From positions 62,001 through 126,000 of the forward strand of contig NZ_CP092968.1 of assembly GCF_027571405.1 (NCBI RefSeq): DNA of 64,000 nucleotides. Reading direction: 5' to 3'. Below the pieces are notes generated by a model. That model saw nothing but the letters and a program-made list of their open reading frames with translations, had not been told where the DNA came from and ran no database searches. Position 1 is the first letter of the stretch, and every line of letters starts with the position of its first letter. Position numbers and translations under genes: made by a program. Origin of the DNA: Methylocystis parvus OBBP. GTDB taxonomy: Bacteria > Pseudomonadota > Alphaproteobacteria > Rhizobiales > Beijerinckiaceae. Positions 53,977-62,999 of this stretch are shown here, one piece after another.

Positions 53977-54549
53977 TTACGGTTCGAGCACAGAATCCCA
54001 ATACAGGTAATCCATCCAGCTTTCATGCAGATAATTCGGCGGGAACAGCCTGCCGTTGCGATGCAGATCCGCGATGCTGGGCTGATAGGCCGTCTGCGCC
54101 GGCATCATATGCGCCTCATGCGGAAGCCGGTCGCCCTTGCGCAGATTGCAGGGCGAACAGGCCGCGACGACATTCTCCCATGTGGTCGCGCCGCCTTTCG
54201 AGCGCGGGATGACGTGGTCGAAGGTCAATTCGTCATGGGCGCCGCAATATTGGCAGGTGAAGCGGTCGCGCAGGAAGACGTTAAAACGAGTAAAGGCCGG
54301 CTGACGGGCCGGCCTTACATATTCCTTCAGCGAAACAACCGAGGGCAGACGGATCTCGAAACTCGGACTTTTGACGGTCTTGTCATATTCCGAAACAATA
54401 TTGACCCGATCGAGGAAGACCGCCTTGATCGCGTCCTGCCAACCCCACAATGAAAGCGGGTAGTAGCTCAACGGCCTATAATCCGCATTCAGCACAAGCG
54501 CGGGACATGCCTGCGGCGAAACATTCTGTTGTCTAAAGTGAGCGGTCAC
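53977..54549 (-). CDS. HNH endonuclease-family protein
   Basis: This 190-residue protein is strongly conserved in Alphaproteobacteria. The zinc-ribbon pair C-x2-C (FTCQYCG) and C-x2-C (ACSPCNLRKG) flank the HNH core LTFDHVIPRSKGG. No ATG matches the start. A GTG at 54549 (VTAHFRQQNVSP) with AGAGG about 9 bases upstream is chosen. The frame runs on upstream without homology. Role is probably a housekeeping nuclease rather than a selfish element. Confidence 0.85.
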   Translation of the reverse strand: MTAHFRQQNVSPQACPALVLNADYRPLSYYPLSLWGWQDAIKAVFLDRVNIVSEYDKTVKSPSFEIRLPSVVSLKEYVRPARQPAFTRFNVFLRDRFTCQYCGAHDELTFDHVIPRSKGGATTWENVVAACSPCNLRKGDRLPHEAHMMPAQTAYQPSIADLHRNGRLFPPNYLHESWMDYLYWDSVLEP

Positions 54550-54840
54550 CCTGCCAGCCTCTCGGTTTCGAGAAGGGCCTGATGGACCGCGCCAAGGTCC
54601 AACCCGGCCTTTTGCGACTCTGGATATTTTACAGGGAGGATGACGCGCTTGTGAAGACGCCCGGACAGGCCGTTTCAAAGGAATTTTCGACTTCCGGCGC
54701 CAATATAGATATTCCTTTATTTCTAGATAGTTACAGGTCAGTTTTCCAGTTGATTTGAGCGACGCCCCCATGAGTCGGCTTTTTCGCCGCATCAAGGAAG
54801 TCCAGGGCCTGTGACTTGCAGCAACGAGCGAACTGGATGA

Positions 54841-56397
54841 ATGGCGGACCGGCCATGTGCCGTATTGGCACAGGCGGGTTCGATCGGGAGACAGGACTTG
54901 TCCCATCAATTCGACTATCCGCCGGACGCCGCGCACGCGGAACCAACGATTTCAAGAGGTCGACGGTCAAACGAAAACAGCGGACGGCACGCCCAGACTT
55001 GGAGTCCCAGACGAAATACGGCGCTGCTGCGCCTGTCTTTTTCGATTCTCGCCGCCGCGCTCGATTTTCTCGCGATTATGCTTGCCGCGGTCGTCGCTCA
55101 ACTCGCCTATCATGTCGCCGCCTATAGCTGGAACGGCCTGACCGCGGCCAATCTTCAGCCGAGCCTCATCGCCGCTGCGATCTTCCTGCTCGCCAATGCG
55201 ATGCGCCAAGAATATTCCTTTGCGAATTACCTTCAATTGCGCGGTCACGGATGGCGCAGCTTTGGTCTTTGGACCCTGGTCTGCCTGCTTGCGCTCGCGA
55301 TCGGCTTTCTCACCAAGACGACCGAGGACACGTCCCGCGCGGCCTTCGTGCTCGCTTCCGCCGCCGGCATAGCGGCAATTCTGGCGCAGCGCGCGACGCT
55401 TTGCCATTTCGTCCGCGCCAGCGCCGAGACGGGCGGCGTTTCCGCGCGACGGCTCTTCCTGGTGGGTTTCGAGCAGGACATCAAGGTTTTCACCTATCGC
55501 TACAAGCCATGGACCTGCGGCATGAATGTCGTCGCCTCCGTCGTGCTGCGCGACAGCGAGCAGACATTGACGGACGATCTCGCGCTGGCGGTTGCGTCGG
55601 CGCGCATGTTGCGGCCGGACGACATCTTCATCCTCACGCCCTGGTCGCGCACCGACGTCATCGACGAGTGCGTGACAGCCTTCCTCCATATGCCAGCGCG
55701 CATCCATCTCGGGCCTGAGCGCGTGCTCGACCGCTTCGTGGATGCGCGAATCGACAAGGTCGGAGCCATTTCCAGCCTCAGCCTGTCGGGCCATCCGCTC
55801 AATCTGGTCGAGATCGCCGCCAAGCGCGTCTTCGACATCGTCGCGTCCGCCACGGCGCTGCTTCTGCTCTCGCCGCTTCTCCTGCTTTGCGGTCTGCTCA
55901 TCCGGCTCGAAAGCAAGGGGCCCGCGCTCTTCCTTCAGCGCCGCTACGGCTTCAATCGCGAGACTTTCCGCATCGTCAAATTCCGTACGATGAAGACGAT
56001 GGAAGACGATCGTCACATGAAACAGGCCACCGCGAATGATCCGCGCGTGACGCGCATCGGCCGCTTCCTGCGCCGCTACAATATCGACGAGCTGCCCCAG
56101 CTCTTCAACGTGCTGCGCGGCGACATGTCGCTCGTCGGCCCGAGGCCGCATGCGGTGGCGCATGACCAGCTTTTCGAGCGACGCATCGCGCTCTATGCGC
56201 GCCGCCATAACGTCAAGCCGGGCATCACCGGCTGGGCGCAGGTGAACGGGCTGCGCGGCGAGATCGATTCGCCCGAGAAGATCAGACAACGAGTCGAGCA
56301 CGATCTCTATTATATCGATAACTGGTCGATGCTCTTCGACATCGCCATCATGTTCCTCACCGTATTCTCGCGTAAGGCGTATCGTAACGCGGTTTGA
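54841..56397 (+). CDS. Exopolysaccharide polyprenyl-phosphate sugar phosphotransferase
   Basis: This 518-residue protein has four N-terminal membrane helices (about 63-180), a nucleotide-fold-like middle region, a fifth helix (VFDIVASATALLLLSPLLLL) and the WcaJ/PssA-type catalytic domain with KFRTMKTME, RYNIDELPQLFNVL and KPGITGWAQVNG. It loads the first sugar (usually Glc-1-P or Gal-1-P) on undecaprenyl phosphate. No other EPS gene is adjacent. A TTG at 54898 after GGGAG is an alternative start. Confidence 0.9.
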   Translation: MADRPCAVLAQAGSIGRQDLSHQFDYPPDAAHAEPTISRGRRSNENSGRHAQTWSPRRNTALLRLSFSILAAALDFLAIMLAAVVAQLAYHVAAYSWNGLTAANLQPSLIAAAIFLLANAMRQEYSFANYLQLRGHGWRSFGLWTLVCLLALAIGFLTKTTEDTSRAAFVLASAAGIAAILAQRATLCHFVRASAETGGVSARRLFLVGFEQDIKVFTYRYKPWTCGMNVVASVVLRDSEQTLTDDLALAVASARMLRPDDIFILTPWSRTDVIDECVTAFLHMPARIHLGPERVLDRFVDARIDKVGAISSLSLSGHPLNLVEIAAKRVFDIVASATALLLLSPLLLLCGLLIRLESKGPALFLQRRYGFNRETFRIVKFRTMKTMEDDRHMKQATANDPRVTRIGRFLRRYNIDELPQLFNVLRGDMSLVGPRPHAVAHDQLFERRIALYARRHNVKPGITGWAQVNGLRGEIDSPEKIRQRVEHDLYYIDNWSMLFDIAIMFLTVFSRKAYRNAV

Positions 56398-56487
56398 CGG
56401 CTGAGGGGCCGGCGGCGGCGGGCGAGGGGCAAGCGCGTTGCGTATCGCTTGCTTCGAACCCGCCGTCTGCTGCTTACTGCCCGGGCC

Positions 56488-57708
56488 GTGATTCGTATCC
56501 TTCACACCGCCGATTGGCACCTGGGCGCCGCGCTGCAAGGCTGGTCGCGCGAGGCGGAGCATCGCGCCGCGCTGCGACAGCTCGTCGCTCTCGCCAGGGC
56601 GCGGGACGTGGACGCCGTCATCGTCGCCGGAGACATATTCGATAGCCTCAATCCGTCCGCGGAAGCGCAGCGCCTCCTCTACGATACGCTGCGCGATTTG
56701 CGCGCCGTCTGTCCGCGCGCGACGATCGCGCTTCTCGCCGGCAATCACGATCCGGCCGGGCGGCTTGAGGCGCCGCGCGCCTTATTCGAGCTCGCCGGCG
56801 TGCGATCCATCGGCGCCATTGCGCGCCGCGACGGCGCCGTCGATCTCGACATTCATCTATTGCCGATCCGCGACGCCGCCGGCGACACAGGCGCGCATAT
56901 TCTGGCGGTTCCCTATCCGCGCGCCGCGGATCTTCCTGTCGCCGGCGCCGATGTGACGGGCTCCTCCATCGTCTGGGGCGTGCGACGGCTGTATCGGGAG
57001 ACGGTCGACGCCGCCCGCGCCCGCGTCGGGGCGAGCCCGCTCATTCTCACCGGACATTTGCACGTCGCGGGAGGAACGGAGTCGGAAGGCGCCGAGCGCC
57101 GTATTCTCGTCGGCGGCGAGCACGCCGCGCCGCCCGACATTTTCCCCGCCGATGCGGCCTATGTCGCGCTCGGGCATTTGCACAAGCCGCAGAAGGTCGT
57201 GCGCGAGACGATCCGCTATAGCGGCGCCCTCATTCCGATGTCGAAGACGGAAATCGGCTATGCGCATGGCGCGACCATCGTCGAGATCGGCGCTTGCGGG
57301 CAAGCGACGGCGAAGCATGAGCCTTTCGAACGCAGCGTCGCGCATCTGCGCGTTCCGGCGCAGGGCGCCCTCGCCATTTCGGAAATCGAACCGGCGCTGG
57401 CCGCGCTCGCTCTCGATCCGCAGATTTCGGACGAGGCCAAGCCTTTCGTGCATCTCACGGTGAAGCTCGACGGGGCGGCGGCCGGGCTGAAAGCGGAGAT
57501 CGACGCGATTTGCGAGAAATTCCCGCTGCGCCTCGTCTCGCTCGCCGTCGAGCGCCCGCAGCGCGCCGAGGCGCCGCAATCGGCGCCAGTCCGCCTCGCC
57601 GAGCGCAAACCGCTCGACCTCTTTCGAGAGGCGTTCGAGGCGACGCATGGCGTCGCGCCTTCCGACGAACATTTGCGTCGCTTCGATCAGCTTTCGGAGG
57701 AGGAGTGA
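56488..57708 (+). CDS. sbcD: DNA exonuclease SbcD
   Basis: This 406-residue Mre11-type nuclease has the five phosphoesterase motifs: ILHTADWHLG, VIVAGDIFD, LLAGNHDP, LTGHLHVAG and ALGHLHKPQ. I chose the GTG at 56488 because it gives the canonical start before IRILHTADWHL. An ATG 39 bp upstream is in frame. It works with SbcC, whose ATG overlaps this stop by one base (TGATG). Confidence 0.93.
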   Translation: MIRILHTADWHLGAALQGWSREAEHRAALRQLVALARARDVDAVIVAGDIFDSLNPSAEAQRLLYDTLRDLRAVCPRATIALLAGNHDPAGRLEAPRALFELAGVRSIGAIARRDGAVDLDIHLLPIRDAAGDTGAHILAVPYPRAADLPVAGADVTGSSIVWGVRRLYRETVDAARARVGASPLILTGHLHVAGGTESEGAERRILVGGEHAAPPDIFPADAAYVALGHLHKPQKVVRETIRYSGALIPMSKTEIGYAHGATIVEIGACGQATAKHEPFERSVAHLRVPAQGALAISEIEPALAALALDPQISDEAKPFVHLTVKLDGAAAGLKAEIDAICEKFPLRLVSLAVERPQRAEAPQSAPVRLAERKPLDLFREAFEATHGVAPSDEHLRRFDQLSEEE

Positions 57709-60700
57709 TGCGCATTCTCGCGATCCGGGGCGAGAATCTCGCAAGTCTCGCCGAACCCTTCGCAATAGAATTCGAACAGGAGCCTTTGCGTTCGTCTGGG
57801 CTTTTCGCCATCACGGGCGAGACCGGTGCGGGCAAATCCACCATTCTCGATGCGCTGTGCCTTGCGCTATACGACGATTTTCCGCGCGCGACCGCAGGCA
57901 ATCAGAAGGAAAAAGCGCCCGACGCCTCCGGCGAGGCCGTCAGCGCGACGGAGCCCGCCAATATTCTGCGCCGTGGCGCGGGGCGCGGATTTGCTGAGGC
58001 GGATTTCGTCGCGCGCGACGGAAAGCGTTACCGCGTCAGATGCGATCTGGCGCGCGCACGCGGCAAAGCCGCCGGACGGCTGCAAAAGCGCGGTCGCAGT
58101 CTCTGGCGTATCGACGATTCCGGGGAGATGATCGAAGCGATCGAGTCGGGCGTCGATCTGGTGAATGGCAGGATCGTCGAACTCACCGATCTGACTTTCG
58201 ATCAGTTCCGCCGCACCGCATTGCTCGCGCAGGGCGATTTCGACGCCTTTCTGCGCGCCGACGCGAAGGAGCGCGCGGATCTGCTCGAGAAAATCACCGG
58301 GGCCGAGATTTACGGCGTCCTGTCGATGCGCGCCAACAAGCGATGGAGCGACGCCAGGAACGCGCTCGCCGCGTTGGAGGAGCGCGCCAAGGAAATCGGC
58401 GTGATGCCCGATGAGGCGCGCGCCGCGAAGCTCTCCGAATTGAAAGAGATCGATGCGCAACGCGAAGCTCTTGCGCTCGAATGCGGCGGCGTGCGCGCAT
58501 TGTTGCGGCGTATCGAAACGCTCGCGCAAGCGCGGAAGGCGCTGGAGGAGGCGGAAGCGGCGCGCGTGCTGGCGGAAGGCGCGTGGAACGCCCGCGCGGT
58601 CGAACGTCAGACCCTGGAAAAGCTCGAACGCGTCGAGCCGCTGCGCGCCCCGCGTCAGGAGATGCGGCGCGCGGCGCATGCTCTCATCGCAAGGCGGGAC
58701 ACGGCGTCGCGCGCGTTGGAAAAAGCCGAAGCCGCGCGCGCCGCTCTCGACGAGGCGCGAAAAGACGCAGCCCGCGCCGCTGAAGCGCTCGCCAGCATCG
58801 ATGACGAGATCAAGCGTCTCTTGCCGTTATGGGAAGAAGCCGCAGCGCTCGACATGCGCGTCGAGGTCAAGGCCGAGGAAGTCGCGCGCGCGGCCGAAGC
58901 CGACATGAATGCGCGCACGGCGCTCGCCGACAAGCGACAGCCGCTCCTGGCGGCGAAAGCGGAGCAGGAAAAGGCGACCGACCGGCGCGAGGCGGCGCGC
59001 GCCGAACTTGCGTCGGTCGCGCCGCTCGCGGCCGTGAACGAACGTCGGCGCGAGATCGCGGATTGGCTCGATAAGCGCGCGCAGGTCGGGGCCGAAAAGC
59101 GCGAGGCGGCCGCTCGGTTGGAAAAAGCTTTCGCCGAGTTGCAGCGCGCTGACGACGTCAAGCGCTCATTCGATGCGGCGGACAAGGCGGATCGGGAAGC
59201 GCTGACGCAGATAACCACGCAACTAAGCGCGCGGGCGGCGGCGCTCGCGGCGCTGGACGCCGAAACTGTCGCTCGCGAAGATGAGGCTCTGGCGCGGGTT
59301 CAAGAGACCTTGCAGGCGATGGCGGGTTGCGCCGAGGCGTATGAAAAGGCGGCCGGCAAAGCTGAAAGCGCGGATGCCGAAGTCAAGCGTCACGATTTGG
59401 AAGCGGCTACGCTCGCACGCGAAATCGAAAAACTTGCGCGCGCGCGGGAGGCGCAGGCCGCGCAGCGCGAAGAGGCCGAGCGTCTCGGGGAGCTCGCCGA
59501 GGCCGCTGCAGCCGCGTCGGCGCTCGAACTGCGCGCGGCGCTCGAAGACGGCGCGCCCTGTCCCGTCTGCGGCGGGCGCGATCATCCTTTCGCGCATTCG
59601 AGCGAAGCGGCGCGCGACTTGATCGAGTCGCTTCGCGACAAACGCGCCGCCGCGCGGCGCGCCGCCGCTCAAATCGAGAAGGACAGCGCCGCCGCATCCG
59701 CTGGCGAGGCGAAGGCGCGCGCGCTGAGGGACGAAGCCGCAAGTCGTCTCGAAGAGGCGCGCGCCGCCACCGCGCAGGCGGCGCGAGGCTATGCGGCGCT
59801 TCTGTTGAAAGCGCCCGATTGCGGCGTCCCAAAAGAGATTGCAGGCGCGTGTCCCGCTGTCGCCGGGGTCTTGCAGGAGGTCGCGGACAAGCGGCGGGAG
59901 CTTGCGAAAATCGTCGCGGCTGAACGCGAGATGCGGAAGGAAATCGATCTTCTGCGCAAAGCTGTCGAAGACAAGCGCCTGGCGATCGATACGCGCAAGG
60001 CCGAGCGCGAGGCGGCCGAGAACCTGTCGCGCAACGCTGGAGAGGCGCGCGCGCGGTTCGCGGAAAAGGTCGACGGCGCGAAGACGCGCATCGACTCGCT
60101 CGACCGCTCGCTGGCGCCCTATCTCGCGCCATGCGACCTTACGGCGGGCGACCTCGATCGCGATCCGCTCGGCGCGCGGAAGATCGTCGAAGAAGCGGGG
60201 GCGCGCTACCGCACGGCGTTCGACGCGCTCACGCGCGCCGAGGCTTGCCTGACCGAACTGGCTCCCAGGATCGCCGCGCTAGTAGCAGATGAGGGCGCGG
60301 CGTCGCAGCAGGCGGATCGCGCGTCTCAAGAGACAGCCAAACGCGCGGCGGAGCTCGCGCGATTGCAGAAAGAGCGCGCGGGCTTGCTCGATGGCGAAGC
60401 GACTTCCGCCCATCGCGGGCGCTATGACGAAAGGCGCCGCGTCGCTGGGGCGACGCATGAAAGCGCGCGCGCGGCCGCGGCGGACGCCGACAGTCTGTGG
60501 GCTTCCTTGGAAGCGGCGCATGTCGGCGCCGTCGAGGAAGCCGGAATGGCGGAGCGGGCCCTCGAAGCGGGGGAGCGCGCATATAATGACGTCCTTGCGG
60601 CGACCGGTTTCGGCGACGAGGCGGCGGCCGGCCTGCTTGCGATCCCCTCCGATGACGCAACCGCCATGCGGCGGGCTGTCAAGAATGCGGAGGAGGCCGT

Positions 60701-61472
60701 CAACAGCGCCCGCGTCGCGGCGGCGCAACGTCGGCAGGATGTCGTTGATGCGGAAGCGGCCGGAATTCCCGAAGCGCCGCGCGAAACACTGGCTGCGCGC
60801 GAGGCGGAGTTAACGGGAACGCTGACCAGCCTTGCAGAGCAGGTCGGCGCGCTACGAAAAGAATTGGTCACGGACGACGACGCGCGAAGGCGCGCAGCCA
60901 AGCTTTCGTCGCGGATCGACGCCGACCGCGCCGCTTTCAAGGTCTGGGACGAGGTCAACGCCGCCATCGGTTCGGCGAAGGGAGACAGGTTTCGCAGCTT
61001 CGCGCAGAGCGTCACGCTGGAACATCTCGTCGCCCTCGCCAATCAGCGCCTCGCATTGCTGGCGCCGCGCTATCGTCTCGAGCGCGCGGGGGAGATCGGA
61101 TCGCTCGGCCTGCAGATTGTCGATCGCGATCTTGGAGACGAACGCCGCTCGACGCGCTCGCTGTCGGGGGGCGAAAGGTTTCTCGCCTCGCTAGCTCTGG
61201 CGCTCGCGCTCGCGGGCCTCGAGGGACGCGATTCTTTCGTCGATACGCTTTTCATCGATGAAGGCTTTGGCGCGCTCGACGCCGCGACGCTCGACGTCGC
61301 GATCGATGCGCTGGAAAATCTGCAGGGGCAGGGGCGCAAGGTCGGCGTGATCAGTCACGTCGAATCCATGCAGGCGCGGATCGCCGCCAAGATTTGCGTC
61401 GAGCGGCGCGGCGGCGGCCTCAGCCGCGTGCGGCTGCGCGCGCCGGGCCTCGGCGATCAGACGCCCAACTGA
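57708..61472 (+). CDS. sbcC: DNA repair ATPase SbcC (Rad50-like)
   Basis: This 1254-residue SMC-like ATPase has Walker A GETGAGKST at 37-45, long coiled coils rich in Ala/Arg/Glu, a zinc hook C618-x2-C621 (PCPVCGG), the ABC signature LSGGERF at about 1152, and Walker B DTLFIDEGFGALD. With SbcD it trims hairpins and blocked ends. The ATG has the purine-rich GGAGGAGGAG directly upstream. It is longer than E. coli SbcC (1048). Confidence 0.95.
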   Translation: MRILAIRGENLASLAEPFAIEFEQEPLRSSGLFAITGETGAGKSTILDALCLALYDDFPRATAGNQKEKAPDASGEAVSATEPANILRRGAGRGFAEADFVARDGKRYRVRCDLARARGKAAGRLQKRGRSLWRIDDSGEMIEAIESGVDLVNGRIVELTDLTFDQFRRTALLAQGDFDAFLRADAKERADLLEKITGAEIYGVLSMRANKRWSDARNALAALEERAKEIGVMPDEARAAKLSELKEIDAQREALALECGGVRALLRRIETLAQARKALEEAEAARVLAEGAWNARAVERQTLEKLERVEPLRAPRQEMRRAAHALIARRDTASRALEKAEAARAALDEARKDAARAAEALASIDDEIKRLLPLWEEAAALDMRVEVKAEEVARAAEADMNARTALADKRQPLLAAKAEQEKATDRREAARAELASVAPLAAVNERRREIADWLDKRAQVGAEKREAAARLEKAFAELQRADDVKRSFDAADKADREALTQITTQLSARAAALAALDAETVAREDEALARVQETLQAMAGCAEAYEKAAGKAESADAEVKRHDLEAATLAREIEKLARAREAQAAQREEAERLGELAEAAAAASALELRAALEDGAPCPVCGGRDHPFAHSSEAARDLIESLRDKRAAARRAAAQIEKDSAAASAGEAKARALRDEAASRLEEARAATAQAARGYAALLLKAPDCGVPKEIAGACPAVAGVLQEVADKRRELAKIVAAEREMRKEIDLLRKAVEDKRLAIDTRKAEREAAENLSRNAGEARARFAEKVDGAKTRIDSLDRSLAPYLAPCDLTAGDLDRDPLGARKIVEEAGARYRTAFDALTRAEACLTELAPRIAALVADEGAASQQADRASQETAKRAAELARLQKERAGLLDGEATSAHRGRYDERRRVAGATHESARAAAADADSLWASLEAAHVGAVEEAGMAERALEAGERAYNDVLAATGFGDEAAAGLLAIPSDDATAMRRAVKNAEEAVNSARVAAAQRRQDVVDAEAAGIPEAPRETLAAREAELTGTLTSLAEQVGALRKELVTDDDARRRAAKLSSRIDADRAAFKVWDEVNAAIGSAKGDRFRSFAQSVTLEHLVALANQRLALLAPRYRLERAGEIGSLGLQIVDRDLGDERRSTRSLSGGERFLASLALALALAGLEGRDSFVDTLFIDEGFGALDAATLDVAIDALENLQGQGRKVGVISHVESMQARIAAKICVERRGGGLSRVRLRAPGLGDQTPN

Positions 61473-61482
61473 CGGCCACGCG

Positions 61483-62703
61483 TCAGCGCGATCCTTTTTC
61501 AATCGCCTTCAGCCCGATGAAGAGGCTGGCCGCAAGCAACAGGCCCGCAAGGAAGTAGCCGGCTCCGATAAAGAGATCGAGCGAGAGCGACATCGCGAAA
61601 ATCTGCGTGAAAAGCAGCGGTCCGACCATGCCGGAAACGCCGCGAAGACTGCCGAAAGCGCCTTGCAGCCGGCCTTGCTCCGATTGGCCGGCGAGACGCG
61701 TCGCGAGGCCCTGAAAGGAAGGATTCGCCATGCCCCATAGCGCGATCAAGGGCGGCGCCGCCATGAACAGCGCGCCCGTCGGCGCGAAGGCGTAAGCGAG
61801 AAAGCCGAGCGCGCCGCTGGCGAGCGCGATGGCGAAAGTCGTTTTCTCGCCCAGCCGCGCGACCGTGGGACGCACGAGGCCGCCAGAGACGACCGTCTGC
61901 GATATGCCGACAATCGCCAGCGCCCAGCCCGTTGTGCTGGCGTCCCAGTGATATCGGGCTTCCGTGTAGAGCACGAAGAGCCCCGGCAGGGACTCATGCG
62001 CCAGATAAGAGAGGAAGAGGGCGAGCGCGAAAAGGGCGAGCGTCGGATGCGTTCGCAGATAGTTGAGGGAGCCGATGACGTTGGCGCTCCGCCACACGAC
62101 CTTTTCCGTGCGCTTCTCGGGCGCGAGCGATTCGGGAAGGATGAACCAGCCATAGACGAAATTGGCGAGGCTGAAGAAGGCGGCGGCCCAGAACGGGAAG
62201 CGCAGATCGTGTTCGCCCAGCGCGCCGCCTATGGCGGGGCCGAGAATGAAGCCCAGGCCGAAGGCCGCGCCGATCAGGCCGAACCGGCCTGCGCGCTTCT
62301 CCGGCGGGGTGATGTCGCTGATATAGGCGTTGGCCGTCGCGACGCTCGCCGCCGTCACGCCCGAGATGAGACGCCCGACGAAGAGGAAGGGCAGGGAAGG
62401 CGCGAGCGCCATGAAGACGTAATCGAGCCCGAGGCCCAGATTCGAGGCGAGCACGACGGGACGGCGGCCGTAATGATCGGAGAGGGCCCCGAGGACCGGC
62501 TGGAAGAGAAACTGCATCCCGGCCCAGGCGAAGCCGAAGACGCCGACAGCATGCGCGGCCGAGCGCAGATCCCCGCCTTCGAACTGAACGATGAGCTTGG
62601 GCAGCACCGGTATGACGACGCCAAGCGCCAGCATGTCCAGCGCGACGGTGATGAGAATGAAGATGAACGCCGCCTCTCGGCGAGGCACGGGCGTCGTGGA
62701 CAT
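61483..62703 (-). CDS. MFS transporter, TetA-like (TCR) family
   Basis: This 406-residue twelve-helix transporter has motif A GALSDHYGRRPV, the TPPEKRAGRFGLIGAAFGLG segment and GPAIGGALGE, close to TetA-type drug/H+ antiporters. In alphaproteobacterial chromosomes such proteins often lack proven resistance roles. Substrate is unknown. It is divergent from the porin gene over a 296-bp spacer. Confidence 0.88.
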   Translation of the reverse strand: MSTTPVPRREAAFIFILITVALDMLALGVVIPVLPKLIVQFEGGDLRSAAHAVGVFGFAWAGMQFLFQPVLGALSDHYGRRPVVLASNLGLGLDYVFMALAPSLPFLFVGRLISGVTAASVATANAYISDITPPEKRAGRFGLIGAAFGLGFILGPAIGGALGEHDLRFPFWAAAFFSLANFVYGWFILPESLAPEKRTEKVVWRSANVIGSLNYLRTHPTLALFALALFLSYLAHESLPGLFVLYTEARYHWDASTTGWALAIVGISQTVVSGGLVRPTVARLGEKTTFAIALASGALGFLAYAFAPTGALFMAAPPLIALWGMANPSFQGLATRLAGQSEQGRLQGAFGSLRGVSGMVGPLLFTQIFAMSLSLDLFIGAGYFLAGLLLAASLFIGLKAIEKGSR

Positions 62704-62772
62704 GGCTGACCCTGGAGTTCGTTAGCTCGACCATCCGATAGCGGCATCGGGAACGTCGGGCAAGGCGGCGTA

Positions 62773-62802
62773 AATGTGGCGAAACGGCGCCGAATGTGGC
62801 GA
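62773..62802. repeat. Direct repeat AATGTGGCGA, 20-bp period
   Basis: AATGTGGCGA occurs at 62773-62782 and again at 62793-62802, exactly two helical turns apart, about 70-100 bp upstream of the MFS start. It may be a regulator site for the MFS gene. Confidence 0.35.
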
Positions 62803-62931
62803 TCCGAACGTCAACATGACAAGGCACTGTGGCCGCTACGCCACTCGAATCAGGCTTCTAGCGCTTGAAGGTGTGGTAAACGCGTCACAGCTGAGGCGAA
62901 GTCTTTTGTCACAGTCCCGTTCGAGGCCCAA

Positions 62932-62949
62932 TCGTCACGGCTCTGTCAT
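62932..62949 (+). promoter_or_regulatory. Candidate Pho box upstream of the porin
   Basis: TCGTCAC-N4-CTGTCAT has the 7+4+7 layout of PhoB sites. The second unit is a perfect CTGTCAT and the first matches at four of seven. It lies 51 bp before the porin ATG. GTCAC also occurs at 62884 and 62908, about 25 bp apart. PhoB control would fit a phosphate-selective porin. Confidence 0.4.
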
Positions 62950-62999
62950 GTAACGACCGCTTTTCTCGCTCCCGGAAGTTAACGCTTGGGGAACGACCA

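Noticed and set aside
53977-54549. HNH gene as an intron or mobile endonuclease
   Set aside because: It is a stand-alone, highly conserved alphaproteobacterial gene with no intron or repeat borders around it.
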